Assembly (NCBI RefSeq): GCF_016918015.1
Contig: NZ_JAERMK010000003.1
Span: 72,576-133,454 of the forward strand
Direction of reading: 5' to 3'
DNA from: Glycomyces sp. YM15
Lineage (GTDB): Bacteria > Actinomycetota > Actinomycetes > Mycobacteriales > Micromonosporaceae
DNA length: 60,879 bases
Part shown: positions 1 to 10,634 of the stretch, piece by piece
Position numbering within the stretch: position 1 is the stretch's first letter
How the letters are laid out: every line of letters starts with the position of its first letter
Made by a program: the position numbers and the translations under genes
The notes under the pieces: generated by a model
What the model saw: the letters and a program-made list of their open reading frames with translations, nothing else
The model's database searches: none
Told to the model about the DNA's origin: nothing

Positions 1-79
1 TTTTACCCCGGCACGCCCCCACGCCCACCGGGCGCCGCCCCGGCCGCTCCGGGGGGGCCCGACGCCGTCAAGACGTGCG

Positions 80-1510
80 TTAGAGCTGGACCTCCGACCG
101 GTCCCCCGACCAGTCCGTGTGGAACGTGCCCTCGCGGTCCACCCGCTTGTACGTGTGCGCACCGAAGAAGTCCCGCTGCCCCTGGATCAAAGCGGCCGGC
201 AGGCGACGCGAACGCAGCCCGTCGTAGTACGCCAGTGCCGACGAGAAGCCCGGCGTCGGAATCCCCGCCAGCGCGGCCGTCGAGACCACCCGACGCCACG
301 CGTCCTGCGCGTCCGTCACGATCTTCGTGAACTCCGGCGCCGCGAGCAGCGTCGGCAGCTCCGGGTTCGAGCGCCAGGCCTCGGTGATCCGGTCGAGGAA
401 GCGCGCCCGGATGATGCAGCCCGCGCGCCACAGCGCCGAGCACGAGCCGAGGTCGATGCCCCAGTCGTATTCGGCGCTGGCGGCGGCGATCTGGTCGAAG
501 CCCTGCGCGTACGCGACGATCTTGGAGGCGTAGAGCGCCTGGCGGACGTCCTCGACGAAGTCGGCGGGGAAGTCCACTTTGGCGGTGGGTCCGGTGAGCA
601 GGTCGACGGCGCCTTCGCGCTGCTTCGTGCCGCTGGAGAGCGCGCGGGCGAAGGTGGCCTCGGCGATGCCGGTGACCGGGACGCCCAGGTCGAGGGCGTT
701 CTGGACGGTCCAGCGTCCGGTGCCCTTCTGGCCGGCCTGGTCGACGATGACGTCGACGAGCGGCTTGCCGGTGGCGGCGTCGACGTGGCCGAGGACCTCG
801 GCGGTGACCTCGATGAGGTAGGAGTCGAGCTCGCCGGCGTTCCATTCGGAGAAGGTCTTGGCGAGGTCGGCCGGTTCGATGCCGACGCCGCGGCGCAGCA
901 GGTCGTAGGCCTCGCCGATGAGCTGCATGTCGGAGTACTCGATGCCGTTGTGCACCATCTTGACGAAGTGCCCGGCGCCGTCGGGGCCGAGGCGGGTGCA
1001 GCACGGGGTGCCGTCGGGGGCCTTCGCGCTGATGGCCTCGAGGATCGGGCCGAGGGACTCGTAGGACTCCTCGGAGCCGCCGGGCATGATCGCCGGGCCG
1101 AGGAGCGCGCCCTCTTCACCGCCGGAGACGCCGGTGCCGACGAAGTGGAGGCCCTGCTCGCGGAGGGCGGCTTCGCGGCGGCGGGTGTTCTCGAAGTGGG
1201 CGTTGCCGCCGTCGATGATCATGTCGCCGGGTTCCATGAGGGCGGCGAGCTGGTCGATGACGGCGTCCGTGGCGTTGCCGGCCTGGACCATGATCATGGC
1301 CTTGCGGGGGCGTTTGAGGGAGGCGACGAAGTCGCTGAGCTCCTCGGAGGGAACGAACTCGCCCTCGTCGCCGTGGGCCTCGATCAGCTCGGTGGTCTTG
1401 GCGTGCGTGCGGTTGTAGACGGCGACCGTGAAGCCGTGGCGGGCGAAGTTGCGGGCGAGGTTGGAACCCATGACGGCCAGCCCGACCACGCCGATGTCGG
1501 CGGTGCTCAT
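80..1510 (-). CDS. gnd: 6-phosphogluconate dehydrogenase (decarboxylating)
   Basis: This cytosolic enzyme of the oxidative pentose phosphate pathway converts 6-phosphogluconate and NADP+ to ribulose 5-phosphate, CO2 and NADPH. The 476-residue product has the usual length of the long, dimeric family. The N-terminal Rossmann motif GVVGLAVMGSNLA lies at about residues 7-19. The substrate loop GVSGGEEGA is at about 127-135, and the catalytic Lys and Asn sit in HFVKMVHNGIEY (about K184 and N188). The ATG is preceded by a weak purine-rich stretch. The gene is divergent from the cystathionine beta-synthase gene, with about 225 bp between the start codons, so the two promoters must lie in that gap. 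No defect is visible. Confidence 0.97.
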   Translation of the reverse strand: MSTADIGVVGLAVMGSNLARNFARHGFTVAVYNRTHAKTTELIEAHGDEGEFVPSEELSDFVASLKRPRKAMIMVQAGNATDAVIDQLAALMEPGDMIIDGGNAHFENTRRREAALREQGLHFVGTGVSGGEEGALLGPAIMPGGSEESYESLGPILEAISAKAPDGTPCCTRLGPDGAGHFVKMVHNGIEYSDMQLIGEAYDLLRRGVGIEPADLAKTFSEWNAGELDSYLIEVTAEVLGHVDAATGKPLVDVIVDQAGQKGTGRWTVQNALDLGVPVTGIAEATFARALSSGTKQREGAVDLLTGPTAKVDFPADFVEDVRQALYASKIVAYAQGFDQIAAASAEYDWGIDLGSCSALWRAGCIIRARFLDRITEAWRSNPELPTLLAAPEFTKIVTDAQDAWRRVVSTAALAGIPTPGFSSALAYYDGLRSRRLPAALIQGQRDFFGAHTYKRVDREGTFHTDWSGDRSEVQL

Positions 1511-1737
1511 GCCATTGTCTCCCTACGTTGCGTAAGAGGTGTGCGCCCCGATTCTCGCCGGTCGGCCCGGCGCGGGCGCCACCACGGCCGATCGTATCCA
1601 CGCATCGGGAAGCGCGTGCCCGTGCGGGCCGATGCCGGGCCCGGGATCGGGCCGCCGATCGCGCCGCCCGGGTCCGCGTCCAGGTCGCACGGCCTGGGCT
1701 CCGGTCCTCCCACGGACCGCGGGCATAGGCTGTGAGC

Positions 1738-3102
1738 ATGCAGTACTACGAATCCGTCCTCGACCTCATCGGCAACACCCCGCTGGTGCGGCTCAACGCG
1801 GTCACCGAAGGCGTGGCCGCGACGGTGCTCGCGAAGGTCGAGTACCTCAATCCCGGCGGGTCCATCAAGGACCGCATCGCGCAGCGCATGATCGACGAGG
1901 CCGAGGCCTCGGGGGCGCTGAAGCCGGGCGGCACGATCGTCGAGCCGACCAGCGGGAACACGGGCGTGGGCTTGGCGATGGTGGCGCAGCAGCGAGGCTA
2001 CAAGTGCGTGTTCGTGTGCCCCGACAAGGTCTCCGAGGACAAGCGGAACGTCCTGAAGGCGTACGGCGCGGAGGTCGTCGTGTGCCCGACCGCGGTCGAC
2101 CCGGAGGACCCGCGCTCCTACTACAAGGTCTCCGATCGGCTCATCCACGAGATCGACGGCGCGTGGAAGCCCGACCAGTACTCGAACCCGGCGAACCCGG
2201 CCTCGCACTACCACCAGACCGGGCCCGAGCTGTGGAAGCAGACGGACGGGAAGATCACGCACCTGGTCGCCGGGGTCGGCACGGGCGGCACGATCACCGG
2301 GATCGGCAAGTACCTCAAGGAGGTCTCGGGCGGGAAGGTGCAGGTCGTTGGCGCCGACCCCGAGGGCTCCGTCTACTCGGGAGGGACCGGGCGGCCGTAC
2401 CTGGTCGAGGGCGTGGGCGAGGACTTCTGGCCCGAGAACTACGACCGGACGCTGGCCGACCGGATCGTGGAGGTCACCGACGCGGAGTCGTTCGCGATGA
2501 CCCGGCGACTGGCCCGCGAGGAGGGCCTGCTCGTGGGCGGCTCGGCGGGCATGGCCGTGGTCGGGGCGCTCGCGGTGGCCCGCGACGCCGGTCCCGACGA
2601 CGTCATCGTGGTGATCCTGCCCGACGGCGGGCGCGGGTACCTCTCGAAGATCTTCAACGACGAGTGGATGACCGAGTACGGCTTCATGGGCGGCTCCGGC
2701 GAGACCACCGTAGGCGAGGTGCTGGGCAGCAAGGGCGCGCAGATCCCCGAGCTCGTCCACGTGCATCCGCAGGACACGGTGCGCGAGGCGATCGACATCA
2801 TGCGCCAGTACGGGGTCAGCCAGATGCCGGTGCTCAAGGCCGAGCCGCCGGTGACCAGCGGCGAGGTGGCCGGGGCGGTCGCCGAGCGGGACCTGATGGA
2901 CGCCCTGTTCTCGGGGCGGGCGACGCTGCACGACCCGATCGAGCGGCACATCGGCGAGCCGCTGCCGACGATCGGCTCGGGCGAGCAGGTCGAGCGGGCC
3001 GTCGCGGCCCTGCAGGACCGGGACGCGCTCATGGTCTTCGCGGAGGGCAAGCCGGTCGGCGTGCTCACCCGCCAGGACCTGCTCAGCTACGTCGAGCACT
3101 GA
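1738..3102 (+). CDS. cbs: Cystathionine beta-synthase
   Basis: This PLP enzyme condenses serine (or O-acetylserine) with homocysteine to give cystathionine, the first step of reverse transsulfuration. The 454-residue product has a fold-type II catalytic domain with the PLP lysine in NPGGSIKDR (about residue 44), the substrate loop PTSGNTG (about 70-76) and the phosphate-binding GTGGT motif. A C-terminal pair of CBS domains starts near residue 330 and ends the protein, as in mycobacterial homologues. A GTG lies six bases upstream in frame, but the ATG gives the N-terminus expected for the family (MQYYESVLDLIGNTPLV). A cystathionine gamma-synthase/lyase-type gene lies at 30727, so both transsulfuration steps are in this window. 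A bare cysteine synthase is unlikely because of the CBS domains. Confidence 0.95.
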   Translation: MQYYESVLDLIGNTPLVRLNAVTEGVAATVLAKVEYLNPGGSIKDRIAQRMIDEAEASGALKPGGTIVEPTSGNTGVGLAMVAQQRGYKCVFVCPDKVSEDKRNVLKAYGAEVVVCPTAVDPEDPRSYYKVSDRLIHEIDGAWKPDQYSNPANPASHYHQTGPELWKQTDGKITHLVAGVGTGGTITGIGKYLKEVSGGKVQVVGADPEGSVYSGGTGRPYLVEGVGEDFWPENYDRTLADRIVEVTDAESFAMTRRLAREEGLLVGGSAGMAVVGALAVARDAGPDDVIVVILPDGGRGYLSKIFNDEWMTEYGFMGGSGETTVGEVLGSKGAQIPELVHVHPQDTVREAIDIMRQYGVSQMPVLKAEPPVTSGEVAGAVAERDLMDALFSGRATLHDPIERHIGEPLPTIGSGEQVERAVAALQDRDALMVFAEGKPVGVLTRQDLLSYVEH

Positions 3103-3303
3103 TGTTCTCCGCGTTCGGTTGACGCGCAGCGGCGACCTCGCGACGAACGGCTACGACTTCGCCGACACCGTCGGCTAGCGCACTTCGCCGTAGCGGGAGC
3201 ACTTGAACGGCTCGGCCGGGTCTCACGGCCGCAGCAGTTCGCTCAGCAGCTGCGGATCGGTCAACGGGGGCTCCCGGCGAGGAGGGGCTGCATGCGGTGG
3301 ACC

Positions 3304-4311
3304 TTACGGCCCCTGTGCGACACGTGCTCCCGGCTGCCGGACGCCCAGCATGGTGCGCAGGTGCGCCATGCTCCGCGCCAGGGCCCGCACGTACCCGAGG
3401 ACGAGCGCCCAGATCCTGAACGCGGCCCGGTACAGGCCGAGGATCCGCTGCACGGACCATGGAACGGCTTCGAGGCCGGCGGACGCAAGCCGGTCGGCGA
3501 GGCCGGAGACCGCTTCGCGCGTCGATCCCACCGCGCCCGCGACGCCCTCGACCGCGTGGCCCAGCATCGCGGCGGTCGCGGCGACCGCCGCGATCCCGTT
3601 GACGTTGTGCGCCATCAGCTCCTGGTAGGCGAGGTGGTCGGGTCCGCTCCAGCCCTTGAGGTCGGCTTCGAGGCTCCATTCGAGGTCGGCGGCGATCTCC
3701 CGCAGTTCGGCCGCGATGAGCGCCCAGCGCCGTGCGGCGGCGGCGGCGGCCTCGCGGTCGACCTCCATGCGGTCGATGAGCGACCGGAAGGAGTCGGCCA
3801 GGGGCGCCGCCGGGTTCACGTCGCCCCGGGACCGCATTGGAGCGGCCGGGCCCCGGGCGGCGCCGTCGCCGCGGGGTGCGAGCCGGTCGTCGATCCAGGT
3901 CCGCTCCCGGAACTTCGCGACCAGCGCGTCGAAGTCGCCGGCCCGGCCTGGTCGCGACCCGGTGCCGTTCCCGGTGACCTTGCGGTTCTTGCCGCGGCCG
4001 GTGGACGCCCAGTAGTCGGGGCGGCGATCCCGGTTGCCGTTCCGCTTGCCGTCCGCCATGCGGTGGAGCTTGTGCGTCGCGATCTCGAGGTTTTCGGGGA
4101 AGCGCCCGGTCAACTGGTCCTGGTCACGGTGCCGGTCTTCGATGAGCGAGGCCATCGGGGCGCACAGGTCGCCGAACACGCCGGTCCGCAAGGCCGCCCC
4201 GGCGCTCACGTACCCGACCGATTCGATGCGGTAGCCGAGCAGCTCGAGGTTGCCGGCATGCGTTCGGAGGATCCGGGGGTCCACAGGGGGTGGAGAGCCC
4301 ATCGGCCTCAC
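3304..4311 (-). CDS. Hypothetical protein with WXG100/PPE-like helical region
   Basis: The 335-residue product is not assigned to a family with certainty. Residues 1-90 look helical. A basic, poorly ordered linker rich in Lys, Arg, Gly and Asn covers about 90-170. A long helical domain of about 180-290 contains a W-x-G turn (GWSGPDHLAYQ) between amphipathic helices, the hallmark of ESX/type VII secretion substrates. The C-terminus is hydrophobic and basic. This is consistent with an ESX-associated cargo or chaperone-like protein, which is inference from the W-x-G turn alone. No secretion ATPase is nearby. It converges on the cystathionine beta-synthase gene and lies downstream of fumarase on the same strand. 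Confidence 0.6.
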   Translation of the reverse strand: MRPMGSPPPVDPRILRTHAGNLELLGYRIESVGYVSAGAALRTGVFGDLCAPMASLIEDRHRDQDQLTGRFPENLEIATHKLHRMADGKRNGNRDRRPDYWASTGRGKNRKVTGNGTGSRPGRAGDFDALVAKFRERTWIDDRLAPRGDGAARGPAAPMRSRGDVNPAAPLADSFRSLIDRMEVDREAAAAAARRWALIAAELREIAADLEWSLEADLKGWSGPDHLAYQELMAHNVNGIAAVAATAAMLGHAVEGVAGAVGSTREAVSGLADRLASAGLEAVPWSVQRILGLYRAAFRIWALVLGYVRALARSMAHLRTMLGVRQPGARVAQGP

Positions 4312-4372
4312 TGCTCCTCAAGGGACCGGCGGCGGCAGAGTGGCCGCCGCGCTGTACCTGTGAGTCTACGCG

Positions 4373-4400
4373 GGCCGTGCCACCGCGGGGCGGCACGGCC
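4373..4400 (-). terminator. Hairpin downstream of fumarase
   Basis: A 9-bp perfect stem (GGCCGTGCC / GGCACGGCC) with a 10-base loop begins 7 bases after the fumarase stop codon. There is no U tract, as is common for actinobacterial terminators. Confidence 0.5.
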
Positions 4401-4407
4401 GGGTCCC

Positions 4408-6069
<1,662 letters not shown>

Positions 6070-6352
6070 GCGTTCCAACTTAGCGCGCAGCGTGACCGAG
6101 TCGGGTGTGAGGCGAAGCTCAGTCGGGGCCGGGCCGCGAACGGCCCGACGCGTTCGGTGTCGGGGCCGCGAATGTCGTACCCGGCCGGTAGCGTCACATC
6201 CAGGCGGCGCACTGAAGCCGCACCGCCTGTAAGCAGGTACGATTGCCCGGTTGCCCGTACCGGCCCGAACTCGGGGCGGCGCGGCACGCGCAAGTGAATC
6301 CTCCTGCTGCGGAGAGACCGCAGCCGTTGAGACCAAAGGGGGTGGAGCGATC

Positions 6353-6643
6353 TTGCGGCACTACGAACTCATGGTGATCCTCGAACCGAACATCGAGGAA
6401 GCACAGGTCAGCCCGACGCTGGACAAGTTCCTGAAGGGCGTCAAGGACGCCGGAGGGACGGTCGACAAGATCGACGTCTGGGGCCGGCGCCGTCTCGCCT
6501 ACGAGATCAACAAGAGCAACGAGGGCATCTACGCCGTCATCGACCTGCAGTCCGAGCCCGGTCCCGTCGCTGAGATGGACCGCCAGCTTCGACTCAACGA
6601 GTCGGTGCTGCGCACCAAGGTGCTGCGACCGGAGCTTCGGTAA
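6353..6643 (+). CDS. rpsF: Small ribosomal subunit protein bS6
   Basis: This is the 30S platform protein bS6, partner of bS18. The 96-residue product starts [13 protein letters not shown] at a TTG codon, and the strong purine-rich site GGGGGTGGAG 4 bases upstream fixes this start. An in-frame ATG about 100 bases upstream would add an unrelated N-terminus and is rejected. It is the first gene of the conserved rpsF-ssb-rpsR-rplI order, with short spacers, so the four are very probably co-transcribed from a promoter in the 283-bp gap shared with fumarase. Confidence 0.96.
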   Translation: MRHYELMVILEPNIEEAQVSPTLDKFLKGVKDAGGTVDKIDVWGRRRLAYEINKSNEGIYAVIDLQSEPGPVAEMDRQLRLNESVLRTKVLRPELR

Positions 6644-6683
6644 CCCGACCCTTGCAACTGCGAGACCTTAGGGAGAAGAGGTC

Positions 6684-7193
6684 ATGGCAGGAGAGACAGT
6701 CATCACGGTTATCGGCAACCTCGTCGACGACCCCGAACTGCGTTACACGCCGTCCGGTGCCGCCGTCGCGAAGTTCCGAATCGCATCGACCCCGCGCACG
6801 TTCGACCGCGAGTCGAACGCGTGGAAAGACGGTGAGGCCCTGTTCCTCACCTGCAGCGTCTGGCGCCAGTACGCCGAGAACGTCGCCGAGTCACTGTCGC
6901 GCGGTACCCGCGTGATCGTGCAGGGCAGGCTCAAGCAGCGCAGCTACGAGACCCGCGAGGGCGAGAAGCGCACTGTGTACGAGCTGGACGTCGAGGAAGT
7001 CGGCCCCGCGCTGCGTTTTTCCACAGCGAAGCTCAACAAGTCGGGCGCAGGCTCCGGCGGTGGCGGCGGTCGTTCCTTCGGGGGCGGCGGCAACACCGGC
7101 GGCGGCTCCGCACCTGACGACCCTTGGGCCTCGGCCGCCCCTGCCGGCGCTTCCGCCGGCGGTGGAGGCTTCGACGAGGACCCGCCGTTCTAA
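6684..7193 (+). CDS. ssb: Single-stranded DNA-binding protein
   Basis: SSB coats single-stranded DNA during replication, recombination and repair and recruits partners through its acidic tip. The 169-residue chain has an N-terminal OB fold (about 1-110, starting [17 protein letters not shown]). A flexible Gly/Ser/Ala-rich linker follows, then the canonical tip DEDPPF. An AGGGAGAAGAGG ribosome-binding site precedes the ATG. It lies between rpsF and rpsR, as in most actinobacteria. Confidence 0.97.
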   Translation: MAGETVITVIGNLVDDPELRYTPSGAAVAKFRIASTPRTFDRESNAWKDGEALFLTCSVWRQYAENVAESLSRGTRVIVQGRLKQRSYETREGEKRTVYELDVEEVGPALRFSTAKLNKSGAGSGGGGGRSFGGGGNTGGGSAPDDPWASAAPAGASAGGGGFDEDPPF

Positions 7194-7257
7194 CCGGACC
7201 GCTGCTTTGCAGGCACAGAAGTCCGGTAACGATCTCGAGTAAGAGGCAAGACAACAC

Positions 7258-7503
7258 ATGGCCAACCCGAAATCGGCTCCTCTGCGGAAGCCGAAGAAGA
7301 AGCCGAACCCGCTTGAAAAAGAGGGTATCGAGTACGTCGACTACAAGGACACGGCGCTGCTGCGGAAGTTCATCTCCGACCGCGGCAAGATCCGTGCCCG
7401 TCGTGTGACCGGCGTGACCACCCAGCAGCAGCGTCAGATCGCCGCGGCCGTCAAGAACGCCCGCGAAATGGCTCTGCTCCCGTACACCAGCCAGACCCGC
7501 TAA
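7258..7503 (+). CDS. rpsR: Small ribosomal subunit protein bS18 (zinc-free form)
   Basis: This is the 30S protein bS18, which binds 16S rRNA together with bS6. The 81-residue product has the family core [17 protein letters not shown] and [12 protein letters not shown]. The N-terminal region reads KPNPLEKEG where zinc-binding paralogues have a CxxC pair, and the later Cys of the zinc form is also absent, so this is a 'C-minus', zinc-independent version. It sits in the main ribosomal operon rather than a zinc-starvation locus. Confidence 0.96.
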   Translation: MANPKSAPLRKPKKKPNPLEKEGIEYVDYKDTALLRKFISDRGKIRARRVTGVTTQQQRQIAAAVKNAREMALLPYTSQTR

Positions 7504-7517
7504 GGAAGGAGCGCAAC

Positions 7518-7979
7518 ATGAAGATCATCCTGACTCATGAGGTGCCCAACCTCGGCTCGGCCGGCGATGTGGTCGAGGTGAAGAACGGCTACGGCCGTAA
7601 CTACCTGCTGCCGCAGGGCCTGGCGATCGCCTGGACCAAGGGCGGTCAGAAGGAAGTCGACGCGATCCAGCGCGCCCGTGCGGCCCGCCAGATCCACGAC
7701 CTCGACCAGGCTCGCACCGTGGCCGAGCAGCTGAAGAAGACCGACGCCCACATCGTCGCCCGCACCGGCGACGGGGACCGGCTCTTCGGCTCGATCACCG
7801 CGGTCGACGTGGTGAAGGCCGTCGACGAGGCCGGGGGTCCGAAGATCGACCGCCGCCGCGTCGAGCTGCCCGCCGCGATCAAGTCGATCGGCACCTACGA
7901 CGTTGCGGTCAAGCTGCACCCGGAGGTGACCGCGAAGTTCAAGCTTCAGGTCACGCCGGCCAAGCGCCGCAAGAAGTAG
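7518..7979 (+). CDS. rplI: Large ribosomal subunit protein bL9
   Basis: bL9 is the elongated 50S protein near the L1 stalk that helps hold the reading frame. The 153-residue product begins MKIILTHEVPNLGSAGD and has the KNGYGRNYLLPQGLA signature. A long connecting helix follows, then the C-terminal rRNA-binding domain. The site AAGGAAGGAG precedes the ATG. It is the last gene of the rpsF operon and is followed by a clear hairpin. Confidence 0.97.
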   Translation: MKIILTHEVPNLGSAGDVVEVKNGYGRNYLLPQGLAIAWTKGGQKEVDAIQRARAARQIHDLDQARTVAEQLKKTDAHIVARTGDGDRLFGSITAVDVVKAVDEAGGPKIDRRRVELPAAIKSIGTYDVAVKLHPEVTAKFKLQVTPAKRRKK

Positions 7980-7997
7980 GACGCGTAGGCGACCAGA

Positions 7998-8034
7998 GGG
8001 CCCGCCACCTGTTTCCGCAGGTAGCGGGCCTTTG
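7998..8034 (+). terminator. Rho-independent terminator of the rpsF-rplI operon
   Basis: GGCCCGCCACCTG at 7999-8011 pairs with CAGGTAGCGGGCC at 8018-8030 (one mismatch) across a TTTCCG loop and is followed by TTT. It lies 20 bases after the rplI stop. Confidence 0.85.
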
Positions 8035-8160
8035 TCGTACCCGTATGGGAGGGTGTCCTTTTCACTGGTAGTGGTGAAGGTGGGATCGGGAGGGTACCCG
8101 GGGCCACCCGTACGGCCTCGCCGCCGGCCGCGGCACGGCCGAACCGTCGGCCCGCCCCCC

Positions 8161-8550
8161 TCAGATCACCCAGCCCGCGGTCCGCAGCACCACCGTCACC
8201 AGTCCGGCGCCGAGGATCGCGGCCGCAGAGCCGGCGACGCCCGCGCGCCAGCCCGCGCGCGGCAGCCGCAGGAGCACCGCCACCAAGAGGCTCGCGGTGA
8301 GCGCCGAGAGCGTCCACGCCCAGCCGCCCGCGATCGCCGCCGAGAGCCGCCCCGCCACGGTGCACCCGCCTTCGATGCAGGTCGCCTCGACCGGCGGCTG
8401 GGAGAGCACCCACGCGAGGTACACGAGCATCGGCACCGCGTACCAGGCCACCGTCACGAGCAACGTCGGCGTGAACGCCCGCTCCCCCGGGCGGTCGTCG
8501 CCGTCGGGGTCGAGCCGGGGCCTGTGCTCGGGTCGCCGGGGGGCGTTCAT
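8161..8550 (-). CDS. Small membrane protein of unknown function
   Basis: The 129-residue product has a charged N-terminal tail (about 1-30) and three hydrophobic segments (about 33-50, 75-95 and 103-125). A CIEGGC motif sits in the first non-membrane loop and could form a disulfide. The ATG at 8550 is preceded by GAGGAGCGA. I do not recognise the family. It lies between the rplI terminator and the dnaB upstream region, transcribed away from dnaB. Confidence 0.65.
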   Translation of the reverse strand: MNAPRRPEHRPRLDPDGDDRPGERAFTPTLLVTVAWYAVPMLVYLAWVLSQPPVEATCIEGGCTVAGRLSAAIAGGWAWTLSALTASLLVAVLLRLPRAGWRAGVAGSAAAILGAGLVTVVLRTAGWVI

Positions 8551-8686
8551 GGGGTGTCGCTCCTCTGATCCGTGCCGGGGGTCGCCCCTCACCTTAGCCG
8601 CAAGTTGGCACGAACGAATGTCCGTCCACAGGCGGTGGATAACGTCGGCACAGGTGAACGCCGTGAACCGAGCCCCGATCGCGTTC

Positions 8687-8761
8687 TTGTCCACAGGTTG
8701 TCCACAGGCCGCACGCGGTTATCCACAGGTTATCCACAGCTTTGTCCACAGGTTGTCCACA
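8687..8761 (+). promoter_or_regulatory. Cluster of six phased DnaA boxes upstream of dnaB
   Basis: Six exact boxes lie in the same orientation: TTGTCCACA at 8687, 8698, 8742 and 8753, and TTATCCACA at 8719 and 8730. Start-to-start spacings are 11, 21, 11, 12 and 11 bases, close to whole helical turns. A degenerate inverted box (GGTGGATAA, 8634-8642) and a weaker box near 8622 extend the cluster. TTATNCACA is the classical DnaA consensus and TTGTCCACA the actinobacterial form. The cluster ends about 110 bp before the dnaB start. No dnaA or dnaN is in the window, so this is not the usual oriC context. Confidence 0.85.
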
Positions 8762-8872
8762 GCCTCGTTTGCAACCGTGCCCGGCGCGACATAGCGTCGT
8801 TGACGCCGCTGATCTGTCTTATGCAGGCGGTACATTCTCCATGAACGCACGGTGACCGAGGGGGTGGACGGC

Positions 8873-10318
8873 ATGACCGACGTGTCGGCGGAAGGCGTCT
8901 ACTCGCGGGGCGCCAACGGCTCCAGCAATTCCTATTTCGACACTCCACCCGAAGACCCGTTCAGCGGCGGCGGCGGGGGCGGCGGCGCCCGCGCCTACGA
9001 GCGCACCCCGCCCCAGGACGTCCAGGCCGAGATGTCGGTCCTCGGCGGCATGCTCATGAGCAAGGACGCGATCGCCGACGTCATCGAGGTGCTCGGCCCG
9101 GGCGACTTCTACCATCCCAAGCACGGCATGGTGTTCGACGCGATCATCGACAAGTTCGGCAACGGCGAGCCCGCCGACGCCGTGACGATCGCCGCGGCCC
9201 TCGCCGACACGGGCGACCTCGCCAAGATCGGCGGCGGCCCCTACCTCCACGACCTGCTCAACGCCGTGCCCACGGCCGCGAACGCCGGGTACTACGCGAA
9301 GATCGTCAAGGAGAAGGCGATCCTGCGCCGCCTCATCGAGGCCGGCACCAAGGTCGTCCAGTACGGCTACGGCGGCGGCCAGGGCGGACGCGACATCGAC
9401 GACCTCGTCGACCTCGCCCAGCAGGCCGTCTACGAGGTCACCGACAACCGCCAGAGCGAGGACTTCGCGGTCCTCTCCGACCTCCTCCAGCCCGCGATGG
9501 ACGAGATCGAGGCGATCGGCGCCAGCCAGGGCCTCATGACCGGCATCCCCACCGGGTTCGCCGACCTGGACCGGCTGCTCTCGGGCCTCCAGGCCGGGCA
9601 GCTCATCATCGTCGCCGGGCGTCCCGGTGCGGGCAAGTCGACCGCCGCCATGGACTTCATGCGGCACGCCTCGCTCCACCACCGGCACGCCGCGGCCCTG
9701 TTCAGCCTCGAAATGAGCAAGCTCGAGATCGTGATGCGGCTCTTGAGCGCCGAGACCCGCGTGCCGATGCACGTCCTGCGTTCGGGCGACCTCTCCGACG
9801 ACGACTGGACGCGCCTGGCCAAGCGCATGGGCGACATCTCCGAGGCGCCGCTGTTCGTCGACGACACGGCTTCGATGACCATGATGGAGATCCGGGCCAA
9901 GGCCCGGCGGCTCAAGCAGCGCCACGACCTCAAGCTCATCGTGGTCGACTACCTGCAGCTCATGACCTCGCCGAAGAAGACCGAGTCGCGCCAGCAGGAG
10001 GTCTCCGAGATCAGCCGCGGCCTCAAGCTGCTGGCCAAGGAGGTGCAGTGCCCGGTGATCGCGGTCGCCCAGCTGAACCGTGGCCCGGAGCAGCGCACCG
10101 ACAAGCGCCCGCAGCTCTCCGACCTCCGCGAGTCCGGCAGCCTGGAGCAGGACGCGGACGTGGTCATCCTGCTGCACCGCGAGGACTACTACGACAAGGA
10201 GTCGCCGCGCGCGGGCGAGGCCGACTTCATCGTCGCCAAGCACCGCAACGGCGCGACGGACACGATCACCGTCGCGGCCCAGCTGCACCTCTCGCGCTTC
10301 GTCGACATGGCCGTGTAA
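8873..10318 (+). CDS. dnaB: Replicative DNA helicase DnaB
   Basis: DnaB is the hexameric helicase that unwinds DNA ahead of the fork. From the ATG at 8873 the product is 481 residues. It has a Gly-rich N-terminal tail, then the primase-interacting N-terminal domain (about 50-190). The RecA-like motor domain has Walker A GRPGAGKST (about 249-257), Walker B LIVVDYLQLM and the DLRESGSLEQDADVV motif. No intein interrupts it, although inteins are frequent in actinobacterial dnaB. An in-frame GTG at 8852 is possible, but GAGGGGGTGG sits at the right distance for 8873. It converges with the zinc-ribbon gene, with 9 bp between the stops. Confidence 0.96.
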   Translation: MTDVSAEGVYSRGANGSSNSYFDTPPEDPFSGGGGGGGARAYERTPPQDVQAEMSVLGGMLMSKDAIADVIEVLGPGDFYHPKHGMVFDAIIDKFGNGEPADAVTIAAALADTGDLAKIGGGPYLHDLLNAVPTAANAGYYAKIVKEKAILRRLIEAGTKVVQYGYGGGQGGRDIDDLVDLAQQAVYEVTDNRQSEDFAVLSDLLQPAMDEIEAIGASQGLMTGIPTGFADLDRLLSGLQAGQLIIVAGRPGAGKSTAAMDFMRHASLHHRHAAALFSLEMSKLEIVMRLLSAETRVPMHVLRSGDLSDDDWTRLAKRMGDISEAPLFVDDTASMTMMEIRAKARRLKQRHDLKLIVVDYLQLMTSPKKTESRQQEVSEISRGLKLLAKEVQCPVIAVAQLNRGPEQRTDKRPQLSDLRESGSLEQDADVVILLHREDYYDKESPRAGEADFIVAKHRNGATDTITVAAQLHLSRFVDMAV

Positions 10319-10327
10319 GACGGCGGC

Positions 10328-10582
10328 TCAGTCGCCGAAGAGGATCTGCAGGAGCGTCCGGCGCTCGCGTCCCTTCGAGGCCTCACCGTTCACGTATTGC
10401 GGCATCGGGGAGGTCGCCGCGCCGTCCTGGGCGCCGTTGACCCACTTCTCGGTGTCGATGAGGTGCTCGAGCTCGCCGCGGTCGAGGAGGACGGCGCGGC
10501 AGGCGGAGCACTGGTCGACGACGATGCCGTTGCGCTCGTACTGGCGCATCAGGGCAGCACACTTGGGGCAGGTGAGTTGCAT
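10328..10582 (-). CDS. TFIIB-type zinc-ribbon protein
   Basis: The 84-residue product begins MQLTCPKCAALM and carries two Cys pairs, CPKC and CSAC, about 20 residues apart, followed by LLDRGELEHLI. That pattern is typical of the small zf-TFIIB-like family of bacterial zinc ribbons. The C-terminal half is charged and ends with a short hydrophobic tail. An alternative GTG start three codons upstream is possible. The function is unknown; similar proteins are often found beside unrelated housekeeping genes. The metal is inferred from the four cysteines. Confidence 0.8.
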   Translation of the reverse strand: MQLTCPKCAALMRQYERNGIVVDQCSACRAVLLDRGELEHLIDTEKWVNGAQDGAATSPMPQYVNGEASKGRERRTLLQILFGD

Positions 10583-10634
10583 GCCCGTCACCGTACTCCG
10601 CTTCGGCCCCTTGCCGTTGCGCGCCTGAGGCCCT

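Noticed and set aside
3103..3303. Small gene after the cystathionine beta-synthase
   Set aside because: A short plus-strand tail ending at the TAG near 3176 has no start or family resemblance.
8622..8761. Chromosomal origin of replication
   Set aside because: The DnaA-box cluster is striking, but dnaA, dnaN and an AT-rich unwinding region are not present, so oriC is not claimed.
8873..10318. Intein in dnaB
   Set aside because: The helicase domain is continuous, with no insertion at the Walker A site.
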